This document shows, piece by piece, positions 36,796 through 48,010 of a DNA stretch of 64,000 nucleotides. A program made the translations under genes and the position numbers. The stretch comes from Pleurostoma richardsiae (taxonomy: Eukaryota > Ascomycota > Sordariomycetes > Calosphaeriales > Pleurostomataceae): the NCBI GenBank assembly GCA_030052745.1, contig JANBVO010000018.1, forward strand, positions 558,001 to 622,000, given 5' to 3'. The notes beneath the pieces were generated by a model. The model was given only the letters and a program-made list of their open reading frames with translations, searched no databases and was not told where the DNA came from. Every line of letters begins with the position of its first letter. Within the stretch, counting starts at the first letter, position 1.

Positions 36796-38308
36796 CGTAA
36801 GCACCACTCGCCTTTATCCGGATGTACAGCTCAAGCCTCTCAAGCCCTCTGCACTCCCAGTGTCTGCCCGTTACCTGTCTTTTAAGCCATCGAAACCCTT
36901 GACTGCTAAGGTTGCATCACGCGCCTCTTCGCCAAGCTCAGCCGCAGCACCCTCGTCACTTTCAGCTCCCGTCGATAGTGTCGTTCCGCAGAAGCAATTT
37001 GCAGCTAGGTTGGTGTGAACAGACCAATGGCAGGGGTCATTGAGGTGATCCAGCCCGATCTCCCACTCACGCTGAGGCTGAATGAAGCCTTTGGTAGACC
37101 CTTCTGGACCAATTTTTGCACAGCCCCCCAGTGACACGTCGATCTAATTCAGCTAGGCCAGGCGGATTTACAGCCACATACCTGGTGGGTGAAATGTTGT
37201 ACTTAGATGGACTCTCATGTAGAATAAGCCTGGCGTTGTTTGACTGTCACTGTCATACACTCACGCTTTGATAGCCGGTGCTAAACCGTATTCAGGGGTA
37301 ATTAGGGCTGCACCCATGAGACAAGTAGTTGACAGCACAGAGGAGGCCACATGCTAAGAAATCTAGCACTCTTTCAGAGGTAGCCACATATTTCTTAAGA
37401 GATAGAGAGTGTGTCTCATCCGTCGAAGGCACGGCTTGCTTAGTATCAATGGGGGCCTGCAACTCTAAGGTCTCACATGGTTGACTCCCGACCTGTCATT
37501 TTCGGCGGATACTGCTAAAATAAGATGATTGGAAGGTCATCATGATCCGGTCGAACTCGCCGGTTACCAATTAGGCCTACGCAAGTAGCAGCTCATGATG
37601 CTGCTCTCATCGAGGGAGACCCCCTCCCACATAATGTCAGCTGTAGCTCGCGGCGCCTCGAGAAAAGCCACCATTCTCTGGTCGACTCAATGACTGTCTT
37701 GGCGATAAGCCACCTCCAAATGGGGTATCAGGCAAAAAACAAGAGACCATATCCGGCATTCCACGCGGGGGTCACCGACGGGGGATCCGAAGCACACAAG
37801 TGCCGAGAGCGGTAGTGCCCGCCTTGCATAGGCTAGGTCAACTAGACACCTGCTTAATCTAGTTTCGGAATAAGGCTGAGCTAATCTCAGGAGGCAGTTT
37901 ATATCGGTAAATGTCTTGAATGTAAGTTGAGCTCAGTTGAGCTCTGCTGCTTCAGACAGGTACCGACCCGAGCTAGTGTGGTCTCTTGCTTTCTGCCACC
38001 ACGCCTTGGCTTCTCAGACCACGGCGTCTGTGGAGGGAGCTCGTGACTTCATCTTCATTCCTAAACCTACTGCATAATGCTAGGCGACCCCGAGGATTGG
38101 AGGCTGGGCGCAGTTGGAGTCCTGCGGCTTCCCCATCCTGCAGTCGCATTTCGTAATGAGGATGAGAAGACCCAGCCAGCCACTTCTTGCGGTGAAACCC
38201 GTCGTTCTGAGATATTCGCCCAAGCACACAAAGTTGAATACACGGGCTCTCTTCCAAAGGTAAAACATCAAGTCATGGAAAGAGCAGTTTCCGATAACGC
38301 CGAAGGTG
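36796..38308. other. intergenic, no gene seen
   Basis: Open frames are short and unlike known proteins. The stretch holds the old promoter of the minus-strand relic and the upstream region of the gene at 38478. Confidence 0.35.
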
Positions 38309-38316
38309 TATATAAA
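38309..38316 (+). promoter_or_regulatory. TATA box of the 38478 gene
   Basis: TATATAAA lies 162 bp before the ATG at 38478. That leaves room for a leader of about 130 nt, so it is a plausible core promoter. Confidence 0.5.
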
Positions 38317-38477
38317 TGCAGTGGCTTCCCCTCGAGAATTAACTCAACTGCCAATCCAGGTGTGACAGACAGTCATACCACGATAGACTCCTTGTGCCTA
38401 TTCCTGCCACCTCGATTTCCATCCAGGGACACTTACCCTTCCTCAAAATTACTAGCTATACTATACTCTTATCCATC

Positions 38478-39122
38478 ATGGCCACCGAAACTCAGCCAGC
38501 CACCAACGTCGCCCCAGTTGGTACGCCCATCAACTATCAGGATTGGATCCGCTTCAAGACAGCCGACAACCGCTACCTGTCTCTCGCAGTTGTCTCAGTC
38601 GAGTCCGGCGGCATCTGCTTTGTGACTGTCGTGGACCAGCCCAACGATGACTGCAACTTTCTCATCCGCGATTGGGACTGGGACCCAACCAAGCCCTTCC
38701 CCTACAGCGGCAACGTCGATGCCGACACCCCGGATTGCCATGGGAACTTCCGCCTCATTCACCGTGACACCCGCCCGAATCCGGTCCCCGAGAAGTTCTG
38801 CGTATCTATTCACACAGACGAGTCTCAGTGGGACCTGGTGTCTTCGCTCTACTGGGGCGTGGACTGGGACGTGGCATACGATTTGGAGACATTCACTCTC
38901 TTCAAGGCCGACGACGAGGGCAACGACGACCAGGTAAAGAGCGGGGACTTCGTCAAGCTCCGCAGCATGGCGGGGGCGAAGAAAGTTCCGAACTTGGGAA
39001 GTATCGGTGCGTTCCTCAGAATTGGGCAATTTGACGGGCAGTGGAGGGTTTATATTCCCGATCCGCATTACTTCCAGGTGGGAGACACTTTCGTCGTCGA
39101 GAAGGTTACGCCTGGTGAGTAG
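38478..39122 (+). CDS. small Trp/Asp-rich protein of unknown function
   Basis: This is an intact 214-residue single-exon frame. The ATG at 38478 (MATETQPATN) was chosen over the non-ATG extension because it follows a consensus-like CATC context and the TATA box. There is no signal peptide or membrane helix. The body is rich in aromatic and acidic residues, with repeated W-D pairs (RDWDWDP, GVDWDVAYD, QWDLVSS) and short beta-like runs (NRYLSLAVV, GICFVTVV, GAFLRIG, YFQVGDTFVVEKV). Together these suggest an all-beta cytosolic fold such as a beta-trefoil or lectin-like barrel, but this is inference. I do not recognise the family. Codon use is GC-balanced and clean, unlike the relics around it. 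Confidence 0.75.
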   Translation: MATETQPATNVAPVGTPINYQDWIRFKTADNRYLSLAVVSVESGGICFVTVVDQPNDDCNFLIRDWDWDPTKPFPYSGNVDADTPDCHGNFRLIHRDTRPNPVPEKFCVSIHTDESQWDLVSSLYWGVDWDVAYDLETFTLFKADDEGNDDQVKSGDFVKLRSMAGAKKVPNLGSIGAFLRIGQFDGQWRVYIPDPHYFQVGDTFVVEKVTPGE

Positions 39123-39399
39123 TCGGGTTCGGTGGCGATAATTACTGCATAAAGGGACGTTGATGCGCCATTATTACTGTCCCGGTTTGGAATCTTTTGA
39201 CAGTTGGGCATATCTCCCAGCATATCCAATCTTTTTCGAGTTCTTCTAGTTGTTTGCCTCTTGCTCTCGGTGAAATCATAATGAAGGCTGCTACTAAACT
39301 GGGATAAATTGAATCCGTCCTTGGATCTAGACAGTCTCGTTCCTTGATAATCGTATATATTGTGGTTAATCTAGACCACTCATGTCCTTGTCTGCCAGC

Positions 39400-39592
39400 G
39401 CGACGCTACGTACATCGCGCGCGGCTCCCAGGCGAGATTATGAAGCTATTACCCGAGAGTATGGTAACGTTTAAGAAACAGCTTGTCGAGACTATAGATA
39501 AAACCGAGGGTAGAAATTACACGCTGAAGTTCGCAGATAGGTCGACAGCGACTCTGAATGGCGGCCAATGTAGAAAATACTGCATTCGGTAG
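39400..39592 (+). pseudogene. scrap of an FAD-dependent (salicylate-hydroxylase-like) monooxygenase
   Basis: About 60 codons read HRARLPGEIMKLLPE, then VTFKKQLVETIDKTEG and YTLKFADRSTATLNG. This matches the middle of fungal FAD monooxygenases, where xVTFGKxL..LxFADGSTAT precedes the GADG FAD motif. The frame ends before GADG, and no start, FAD-binding GAGIAG motif or C-terminus is present. It is a short fragment. Confidence 0.5.
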
Positions 39593-39611
39593 TGAGGACT
39601 AGTACTACACA

Positions 39612-40763
39612 TCATATGACGACTGCCTTATATGCGTGTGCATGCTTACAAGCGGCATGCTCTGTGTGTGTGGATATGGTGCGGAACATGTCGTTCGTAT
39701 ATCTGATTGTGACCTCCTCGAGCGTGCCCGAATCTTGCCATCGCGAGATCAACTCCTCTATCCAACCGGGAAACCCGGGCTCCATGACTATTTCACCATC
39801 ATCTAGTGCAAATCCGGGGTGCTTGACGACCCCTTTAGCCCATGAATCAACTATTCTTCCTACTTCATACTCGATGGTTAGTTTTCTTAGACTGGGCCCG
39901 ACGGCGTTCAGGAAGGGAACGACCAGGCCGTAGGGCGCCCCCTTTGTAAGGTGCAACTCAGTCAATCTTGCCAAAGGTAGAGCCTGCGTGGTGAGTGTGA
40001 TGTGATCGATTGACGACCTAGTTCCGACGGCACCGCATTGGTCGAGGTGGAGAAACTGCAGGTTTGGTGCTGCGGCGATCACAGGTAGAACATGGTCGAA
40101 GATCCAGCCGCTTCTAGCCGAGCTAGACGATATTGTGAGCCGGCGCAGAGACTGGAGAGGGGTGATCTGATGACGAAAGTGATCGAGCTTCATCAGGCCA
40201 CTGAACATTCGCCAGTGAGCCTCCTCAAGTTGTGATGTTAGGCGTAAGAGGAAGGCCACGAGCGTCGCCGTCACCGGCCCGCTGTATTCCGGCGTGAAGT
40301 AGCCATAGCTGTCGAAGTTGTTCCCCTCATCCCTAGCCCGAACGCTCTTATTCCACACGTCTGGAAGCTCTATCCCGTACTCCACAGCCGCCTCCTCGAC
40401 TTTGCGTATCTCTGTCTGGTCCCGGAGAGTCTGGATTCCGCCGTGAAGGATGTTGATGACTCGTACGTGTTCGGCAAGACGGGGAGTTCGGAGCAGAGCC
40501 CGCAGGAAGTGAAACGCCGCGCGATACTCATATGCGTGCAACTGGTGGTAGAGGATAGGCTGCGCGATGGTCCGCAGGGTGTGACTGGTCAGGCTGAGAC
40601 TGGCGAGGGAACGCTGACGCTTCTTGACGTCGTGGTACCAGCTGTCCGGCGGCCTTCTATGGTACTCGTCGATAACAGATCAACACGAGCAGTGAAAGCA
40701 CAGTTGCGAGCATATCTGCGTCAAGATCTCCACCGGGAGGTCGAGAAGACCCGTGGGCATCAT
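39612..40763 (-). pseudogene. F-box/LRR-like protein with one stop
   Basis: Leftward from the ATG at 40763 the frame begins MMPTGLLDLPVEILTQICSQL, an F-box N-terminus, and runs 383 codons to 39612. The only break is a TGA at 40682-40680 (codon 28, in FHCSC.SVIDEY, a CGA->TGA type change). Downstream come SLASLSLTSHTLRTIAQPILY, the linker usual after a fungal F-box, and leucine-rich segments (LQSLRRLTISSS, NLQFLHLDQCG, LARLTELHLTKG, SLRKLTIEYE). Such proteins act as SCF ubiquitin-ligase adaptors. A shorter protein from an internal start would lack the F-box. The rest of the frame is clean, so loss is recent. Confidence 0.65.
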
Positions 40764-41223
40764 GGCGTGCTGAACGCCGAATTACGGGAGATCGGGAGGG
40801 AAGCTGTTCTCGTCGAATTCCTAGCGGGGCCAAATGTCCCCTGATGCGCTGATGATCCCAGGCAACCCACCGGAGGCAATTCGCGGGGTCCTAATCCTGT
40901 GGTGTGCGGGGTTGCTATTAGTGCGGTTGTGCACTCTCCCGTTCTTGGGTGTATTTCGCCCCGACCAGTGGTGATATATCTTCGGGTGTTAACAAGTAAC
41001 TACACGGAATGACGCCTCAACTTGGACTTTGGGAATTATTACATAGGGACGGATAAATCAATTTGTCACTATTGCTTGTCCAGCGTAAGATTTCAGTACA
41101 CCGGCATTGAAAAGTACCACAGCCCTCTGCAATCTTTTTCTTCCGGCGTTCTGGCGTGGACTGCAGCACCAGCACGAGGCCGCTTCTTCCGGGCCATAGT
41201 CCATTCGTCCATCGACAATGCCT
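40764..41223. other. intergenic, no gene seen
   Basis: This lies between the F-box relic start and the end of the transporter gene. No coding sequence is supported. Confidence 0.4.
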
Positions 41224-43109
41224 TTACTCGTTTTCCTGGAGCCCAATCTTGGTCGACTTAAACTTTCTGGCGCTGATCTTGCGGTTAAACATGATGTCGA
41301 CCTCGCGGTACGAACGATGCTTGAGCTCGGGGAGGAAGAAGAAGCCATAGAACCAAAAGAACAGAGCAGTGCCGCACCAGACATAACCGCACTTGCCCGC
41401 GAGGTTCCATCCCGTGGTGTTGAGCATTCTCGAGTTCAGATAGATCATAGGGATCTCCGTGACGTAGTAGGCGGCGCGACCGACAGCGGTGCTCAGAGCG
41501 CGAAGGCGGACCGACGATGTCTCCGCTATGATGGCATACGTGATGGGTCCCTGGGCCAGGGCGTAAACGAAGGATATTACGACGCCGAGACAGGCCTGGG
41601 CGTAGTTCGTCCTCGAGCTCTGTGCAATCGTGGCGCAAATGCCGAGGATAAGGAGCAGAATCACGTTGGTGCCCGTGCCGCCGAGGAAGATGGTTCGACG
41701 CCCGAACCAGGCGGCGAGAATCCAGAACAAGATGTTGGCGGCGAACTGAAGGCAGGTGTTGATTATACCAAGCTGGAATGAGAAGTTCGGGCTCATGCCG
41801 GCCTCTGGATGAAGATCTGATTAGACGACCATGTTCCACGATTAGACATTGTCAGTAAATGTACTTACGCTCAAAGAAGTAGGTGGCCTGGTTGGCAATC
41901 AAATTGCCGGCAAAATTCTGCGATGCATACATCATGCAAGTAATGACCGTTCGCCTTAGGTCGGTGCCTTTGAGAAGGTCGAGAAGGGTGGCCTGACCGC
42001 CCGTCTGCGCTTCGATCTCGACGGTTCTCTCTATCATGGCAAGTGTTGCTTGGGCCTCCTCGGGGGTGGCACCCGTACGAGCGAGGCGCTTCACGGAGTG
42101 AAGAGCCTCCTTGGTGCGTCCGCGGCGAACAAGCCACCATGGAGATTCAGGAGCGAAAAAGAGGAGAATCAGGAGCGGAGTCTGGGCGAGTTAGCTGGGC
42201 AGGGGCTTAAGGGAGGAGGCCTGGGGAACTCATCACTCACGGGGAAAATCCACTGCAAGGCAAGAGGAATCCGCCAAGCCCACTGATCGCTTCGCTTGTT
42301 GGTGGCATAGGTGGCGCCGGAGACGATGATCTGGCCGATGGACCAGCTCATCTGAAGAGTACCAGTAACGGCACCTCGAAGAGGAATAGGGACGATCTCG
42401 CTAGCGTAGGCGGGGGAGTTGGCAATGAAGAGTCCCCAAGGAACACCCTCAAACGCTTGTCCGATGGTAAGCACAGCGAGGGAGTTGGCCTAAGCGGGGT
42501 CAGTGAGGGGATCGATTTGGCTCAATTTCGTTATAGGGACTGACAAAAAAGGAGATGAAGATTGTGGCGTTCATCAGGAGCAGAGCCAAGATGGTACACC
42601 AACGGTAGCCGATACGGGTAGTGATAGGCCCGGCGAGAAACACACCAATAAAGGCACCGCATTGGCCAGATTGGAAGAGGGCGCTCTGCCATCGGGTGGG
42701 AATCTGGTGCTTCCCCTCGGCCACCAGGACGCCATATCGATTCTGGAACGCAGTAAGGGCGACGAAGTTGGTGTTCAGAAACATGTCGAAGGCTTCCATG
42801 ATCTAATGGTGGGCATCAGCCGTGGCGTCAGCGTCCGTGGCCAAGTCGTCACACAACACAAGACAGGGTCCATCAAGGACTCACGATAGTAAAGCACATG
42901 AAGAATGCCCAGAAGCAAGCCATGGGATGCGACTTGGCAGCCTCCCAAGGTCCCATCGAATGCTCCAGGCTCTCGCCCTTGAAGGCATCGTTCATGCCTT
43001 CCTTGTCGACGAGCACGCCATGTTCAACAGCCGGCTTCTCATGAGGTTCTTCAACGTTGATTGTCTCCTTCGCAGTCGCGTTGCGCGACGATTCGATGTT
43101 GTCCGCCAT
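41224..43109 (-). CDS. MFS sugar transporter, alpha-glucoside/maltose permease type
   Basis: This is a plasma-membrane sugar:proton symporter of the SP family of the major facilitator superfamily. The five-exon model is 43109-42885, 42802-42545, 42489-42241, 42181-41869 and 41804-41224. Introns are 82, 55, 59 and 64 nt, all GT..AG, and every junction keeps frame, giving 541 residues. The cytosolic N-terminus (HEKPAVEHG, LEHSMGPWEAAKSHP) and the first helix (FWAFFMCFT, IIMEAFDMFLNT) match fungal alpha-glucoside permeases. Also seen are the sugar-porter motifs GYRW after helix 2, PESPWWLVRRGR after helix 6, WFGRRTIF, and PELKHRSYREVD as the closing PETKG-like motif. About twelve hydrophobic segments are present. 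The promoter carries a doubled CCAATCCCCGC box compatible with CreA repression. Intact. Confidence 0.85.
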
Positions 43110-43457
43110 TTTCGGTTGGACTGCTGTCTCCGAGCTGATGCCTCGGAGGAAGAAACAATGCAAGTGCCAAGAAGGTCTCCATCGTGCGGGAGTACCGCAG
43201 GGCCGGGACCTGATATAGGGAGTTCTTGTCAACCCCCTGCCAACCAAGTTGGTGCTGTTGCTACCCCATGTTGTAACGTTGAGTACAGCCGAACAACTGG
43301 CCGAGATATACGTTGGTGTCGCGCAGTCAGATAACCGCACCAATGCACGGCTTGGCAGCCGTAATCTCGTGCCATCATTAGCCCGGAAGGTGGCAGCAGT
43401 ATTTCCGTCCACACACACATCCGTGGGGGGGATCGGCTTCAGTCCAGTTACTCCAGA

Positions 43458-43499
43458 CCAATCCCCGCTTCTCCAGAACCGTTTAGAGCCAATCCCCGC
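43458..43499. promoter_or_regulatory. doubled CCAAT + CCCCGC box upstream of the sugar transporter
   Basis: CCAATCCCCGC occurs at 43458-43468 and again at 43489-43499, 31 bp apart (three helical turns), 350-390 bp upstream of the transporter ATG. CCCCGC is the complement of a CreA-type GCGGGG site, and CCAAT is bound by the HAP complex. A role in carbon control is inferred. Confidence 0.4.
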
Positions 43500-44138
43500 A
43501 ACCCCACAACGAGGCCGGACGACTACGGCCGCGGTCAATGGAGCGCATCCTGGGGCACCCATGCACGGCTCGGCCGGCGGTACGAACAGGATTCTCAATC
43601 CTGATTGCATGCTGGCCGTCCATCTTCCCCGAAGAGTCGATGGGGTGACGTTGAAGGATCAGCTGACCAAACGGGCGCCAGAAAATCGAGGCATCACGGC
43701 GAGACGACTGTACAAGAGTAGGGCCGGTGAGTCAACAACGATTCGAGCGCATACCGCTCTGTAACCGCAGCCTCGGACCTGCCTATAACAACCTAGTCTA
43801 CCCCGTAGAGGTGTCAAAGCCAACAGGAGGATTCGTGCTCAAAGCACGCCAGGCTGTTGGAGTTCCGACAGGAGCAAAGAGAAAGGAACAGGAGAAAGAT
43901 GGTGCAGGGTCGGTTATAGCTGAAGCAATCTAAATCGTGCTGCGATGCAGGGGCGTTGGTGCCTGAGCAGGATGAGCACAGGGTGTCGTAACAAGGTGGG
44001 ACGAACAGAGTGGCATCGTCCCACCACAGCCGAAAGATGCCCCCCCGGGCCCCCCCCACATTCATGGCTTCATCATAGAAACACTGTCGCTCATTGAGCG
44101 CATCTAGCTGCCACACCCGCCTGGGCCGGTCCTCTCGT
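43500..44138. other. intergenic, no gene seen
   Basis: No supported coding region. A C-rich tract lies at about 44,040-44,058. Confidence 0.35.
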
Positions 44139-45030
44139 CGTTTATTGCAGAGGCTCTCAACCCTGCGTTTGCGGCACTCTACATGAGCGACGAACTGTCG
44201 ACAGGCGCTGCCCAGTCAATGGTATCTGACTAGATCTACATTGTTGAGTCCCGTAAGCTCCCACTCGAGAGGCCATTTCGTGCTCTATTCCGACCTTTCA
44301 AGGTCCCAAATGGCTGTCCTCCGCCACCGCCAGATAATCTCGCTCGGCGGGCAATCACGAGACGAGATGGCGGCAAGTGCTGTGTAACCGGCATGACAGG
44401 CGCTGTATGGGATCCTCTTGTCGTGTTGCCCATTCTTTCTGTCCCAACTGGTTGGGTGACGGACAGGGTATGCTTGTTGTCGCCACTGTAGAGAAGCTAA
44501 TTATCAGGCTTCGTAGCGTCGCATAATCGACGTCCTCGGTGCCATTTTCGGCCATGCTCACCGAGACTGGTGACTTCCCTACGCCAGCAATTCCAACGTA
44601 TGACGCCATATCACAACCATTGGCTGATCCGGAAGTCTACTGCCCGTGCGCTTGCACAGGGGTTCGTCAAAATGGAGATGTTGCAGTCGTCGATGATCGA
44701 GGCAAGTTGCTCTTCAGCGTTTTATCTTTCTTTCGACATTTAAAGCTGTCGGAAACCCACAGGTAGTGCTGTCGCTGACTTATACAGTAGTACAAGGTGA
44801 AGCACGTTCTCATGGGGGCAGAGGAGCCATTGAAGCTCAGGGGGCTCTATCTGCTCCTAGGTGGCCACTCGCGCTCGGAGTTTGAGAAGGTTGACCTGCG
44901 ACTCCCTGGTTCTGATGCTCGACTGTGCCGGAGTATTCGACTCATTCAGATTGCCAAGGATATAGCGCTGGAGACTTCGCCTCACCCGTGGACGCCATCG
45001 AACGAACTTCCAGCGAGTACTTTCAGGTTA
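44139..45030 (+). pseudogene. relic of a fungal protein with an HNH-like Cys/His block
   Basis: Several frames carry one recognisable protein in order: FIAEALNPAFAALYMSDELS, ESRKLPLERPFRAL, ARRAITRRDGGKCCVTGM (the HNH-like RDG.KC..TG block), WDPLVVLPILSVPTGW, VLGAIFGHAHRDW, YHNHWLIRKSTARALAQGF, VKHVLMGAEEPLKLRGLY and SRSEFEKVDLRLPGSDARL. I remember this order from fungal hypothetical proteins with an HNH-type motif but cannot name a function. It is broken by stops (a TAG in the first block, a TGA where Trp is expected after HRDW) and by frame changes. One frame change near 44,770-44,800 may be an old intron. Confidence 0.5.
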
Positions 45031-45107
45031 AAGCGCCAGATGGAACTTGGAAACTCCGCTGGCCCAGCCGGTATATTAAGGACATTTTTCTAACCGCTTG
45101 GCTCTTT

Positions 45108-45973
45108 GTTCCGAAGCAAAATCCGCATAGCTTCTTACGGAATGCTTCGAAAGCTTGGTGAGATGCTCTCCGGTAGGCTCGACCATGCTGCGACAGCCCA
45201 AAGATTGCCGTTTGGGCTCTATCTCAAGCATCCGAAGGAAGCATAGTCTGCGCAACGAGTTCAACATGCTGACGATTGTCAACCACCATGGGCCTAGCCC
45301 AGCTCCAGAGCTGCCCGATGTGGTTATCAGGGAGGGTAAGACGGACGACCCGTTTTCTTCGGAAGCCTATCTTTTCATCACCAGAGTTCCGAACGTGCCA
45401 TTATACCGCTATTAAGATATCCTGTCTGACAGAGACTGTAAGGGGATTGCAATTCAGATGAATAATTGATTAGCCCAGTTACGAAATATTCCCAAGTCTA
45501 TCAATTCGGAAATGTCCATCTGTGACACTCTCGGGGAAGCCTGCAGAGATCCTCGTATCCGTAGTGGGGAGGCGGTCGGGCCGTTCTTGGACGGATCAGC
45601 TCTCAGCCAGCTCCTGCAGTTCTCAGACGAACCTAGCCACCGTGGGCATAAGATCCTATTAACGCATACGGACCTCAAGCCCCGGAATATCTCGATCGAT
45701 CGGAACGTCAAGTCAGACACGAGTGGCTTCTGAAACATAACTGGAACTGTGGGTTGGGAGGGCGCGGGTTACTATCCTGAATACTGGGACTACACCAAGG
45801 CAATGTTTGAAGGCTTTAGGTGGTCTTGTCGGTATAACGACATTGTCAAAGGCACTTTCACCAATCTTGGAGACTATTCGCAAGAGCTTGTTGTTGATAG
45901 GAGGAGCTGGGAATGTGGCGATGCTGTTGAAACCTGGTTCATGCAAAGTCGCCTCCTGAGCAGCACAACTTGA
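45108..45973 (+). pseudogene. APH-type phosphotransferase (kinase-fold) relic
   Basis: The protein reads IRIASYGMLRKLGEMLSG, AQRLPFGLYLKHP (N-lobe Lys), LRNEFNMLTIVNHHGPSPAPE, AYLFITRVPNVPLYRY, IAIQMNN.LAQLRNIP, the catalytic-loop HTDLKPRNI at ~45665, then WEGAGYYPEYWDYTKAMFEGFRW and RRSWECGDAV at the end. This is the typical fungal aminoglycoside-phosphotransferase-like small-molecule kinase family. There is a frame change near 45,235, a TGA where Trp is expected (NN.LAQ), and a stop near 45,732. The acidic residue expected before WE in the DFG-like position reads Gly. Non-functional. Confidence 0.65.
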
Positions 45974-46245
45974 GCAATTCTAGTGATAAACACAATGCTG
46001 TGGGCTTCCTTGTACCTCCTGTGTGTTCTCATGCGATCTTCAATATCACAGTGAGCAATGACATAGGCCATGGCTATACATCGCTGTCGCGGTGTGCCTG
46101 GAGAGGAGATCTGTATTCCTAACGATCTTCATCGGCTGGCCATCGACTACGCTGTAGAGACGCGCTTTTGTGATTTGGGATGACTCGAATCCTTACCTAA
46201 ACCTCACCAGCACAACCAATGTTATCCGACCCACGGCTGCGATCA

Positions 46246-46985
46246 ACATCCCCTCCATCACTATCGAGCCCCCATCGCCGCACAACCACACCGTCGGCCC
46301 CCAGCATGGTCGTGGCGACAACGCCCACAACCACCCTCTGTCACCAGAACACCCGCCCGACTCCCACCACCACACGCTCATAAGCGCCTTCCTCTTTTCC
46401 CGCTAGGTGTTCCCCCAGGTCCCGTTGCGCAAGTGCGCCAGCACGCCGGACACGTGGTTCCAGTGGTTTGACGTGTGAAACGTGCGCGGCCTCGCAGAGC
46501 GCGAGGACCTGCAGGCCGTTGGACTAAAGGAGGTTATCCCACCTCTTCGCGACATCCTGACAGAAGAGGCAGCACGGCTCGGCGGACGCTGGGACCGGAT
46601 TTTGCTGGCGGGAAATCAGCATGGGCGCCGCCACGACCGCGCATGTACTGGTCAATCCCGATGTGCCGGGAGGAGGGTTACGGGCGTCGGGTTATCCTGT
46701 TGCTGTCTGTTCGCAGGGCGGACGCTGGCCGAGATAAGGGGCGTTCTGGGGCTGGAGGGCGTGCCGGAGCAGGACAAGTTCTCGCAAAACACCTATGCTG
46801 CTTGAGCACTGCACCGATGATCCCCTGGTCCTGGTGCAAAATGGTCGGAACATGCGAGACACGTTGCGTGGGTTTGGGGCGCAGGTCGAATGGAGGGAGT
46901 AACCCACGGGAGGGTACTGGCCCAACTCTGCAGATGGGTTGGATGATGCCATGAGATTGATCAGCACGAATGTTCTGAGGAGTGC
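46246..46985 (+). pseudogene. acyl-protein-thioesterase-like alpha/beta hydrolase relic
   Basis: Blocks in order are EPPSPHNHTV, HGRGDNAHN (oxyanion-side motif), FPQVPLRKCASTPDTWFQWFDV (the last two interrupted by a stop), REDLQAVGLKEVIPPLRDIL, the nucleophile elbow GISMGAAT in a second frame, GGRTLAEIRGVLGLEGV, and HCTDDPLVLVQNGRNMRDTL with the catalytic Asp. Last comes WRE.PTGGYWPNSADGLDDAM, where the catalytic His of the GGH motif reads Tyr. The order is that of APT1/carboxylesterase-type hydrolases that remove lipid groups from proteins. Three stops fall where Trp or Tyr is expected and there are at least two frame changes. Dead gene. Confidence 0.65.
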
Positions 46986-47598
46986 TGCTACTTTAAGGGG
47001 AAACTCCGCCATGGACCTGTCTAAAATCATATCCAAGATAGAAAATGAAGTTAAGAATGGCAACGGAACGCATCATGAATTGGCAGTGAGCTTCACTTTT
47101 CTTTGCTCCTTGACGATGTCTTTTCGACGTAAGTCAATGCAGATTAAAATGCTCTCCGAATCTTGCCCTTGGTTATCTCCGTCTTATTGACTGTGCCGGT
47201 GTTAATACTGCTTTAACCTGTGTAGAGGGTGTGCGGAGGGTGTGCGGTGGGTGTGTATAGTGTGGTGACTGTGACGGGTCGGTGCCGGGGAACTGTTGGC
47301 TTGGCCTGTGCTGGCTGTACGGGCTGTCTAGGGCCGTTCGCCAGCCAATAGCCGGCTTGGGCAAGCCTAGTTGTTTTTCTTGAAAAGGGGCCGGTGCCGG
47401 TGGCTGTTACCGTCTGTTTCTCCTCTTCTTTCCTCGTTGAATGTAGCCTTAGCCTAGGACACAACCCGAATCCGGACTTCCTGCGACAGCAAGCTGGGGC
47501 TTATTGTTTAGGTTAGCACGCAGGCAGTCAAGACTGGCTGCGTGGGAGTCTGTATAGATTAAGGTATGAAGTTCAGATCAGGATATCTGGTAATATGG
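46986..47598. other. intergenic, no gene seen
   Basis: A GT-rich stretch (47,218-47,270) and unrecognised DNA. No coding support. Confidence 0.3.
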
Positions 47599-47739
47599 TG
47601 TAAAGAGCTTGATTCTCTATCTATCGTTTCCTGTCAGGCAGACAGGCCTTAAATAAGGCCAGGCCTGACACCTCACGTGCCAGGCCTGTAGGACGTGGCC
47701 CAAGGGCTCCCAGCGAGAGGGCACCCTAAGCATGTAACA
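47599..47739 (-). repeat. possible LTR remnant
   Basis: Read leftward, the 141-bp segment begins TGTTACATGC and ends CTCTTTACA, with a TTATTTAA box inside, as a short fungal LTR would. No partner copy or target repeat was found, so this rests on the end motifs only. Confidence 0.25.
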
Positions 47740-47789
47740 CTTCCGTTGTCAATGCTTTTACAGTGACGGTGGTGTTGTGTAGGAATTTT

Positions 47790-48010
47790 ATTTTATTACT
47801 TCGGTTAAAGTTGTCGTAAGGCTAAAATTAAAAATAAACTTATAAGAGTTTATATCTAAACTTTATATTTAATATATTTAATTTTTACTTTTCTTATCTT
47901 AAACCTTTTTCTATTAAATAATTAATATACTTTTATCTTTTATATTAATTACTTAAGTTTTATTTTTTAAATTTATTTAATAACTTTAACTTGTAGTTAG
48001 GTAAAGTTAA
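47790..48010. other. AT-rich patch with RIP-like composition
   Basis: About 220 bp of TTTAAT/TATTTA words with few CpA/TpG, flanked by normal DNA. Probably a repeat scrap. Confidence 0.45.

Noticed and set aside
43249-43764. 171-codon plus-strand frame overlapping the transporter promoter
   Set aside because: Low-complexity Thr/Ala/Gly/Pro mix without motifs. The region is better explained as promoter with the CCAATCCCCGC repeat.
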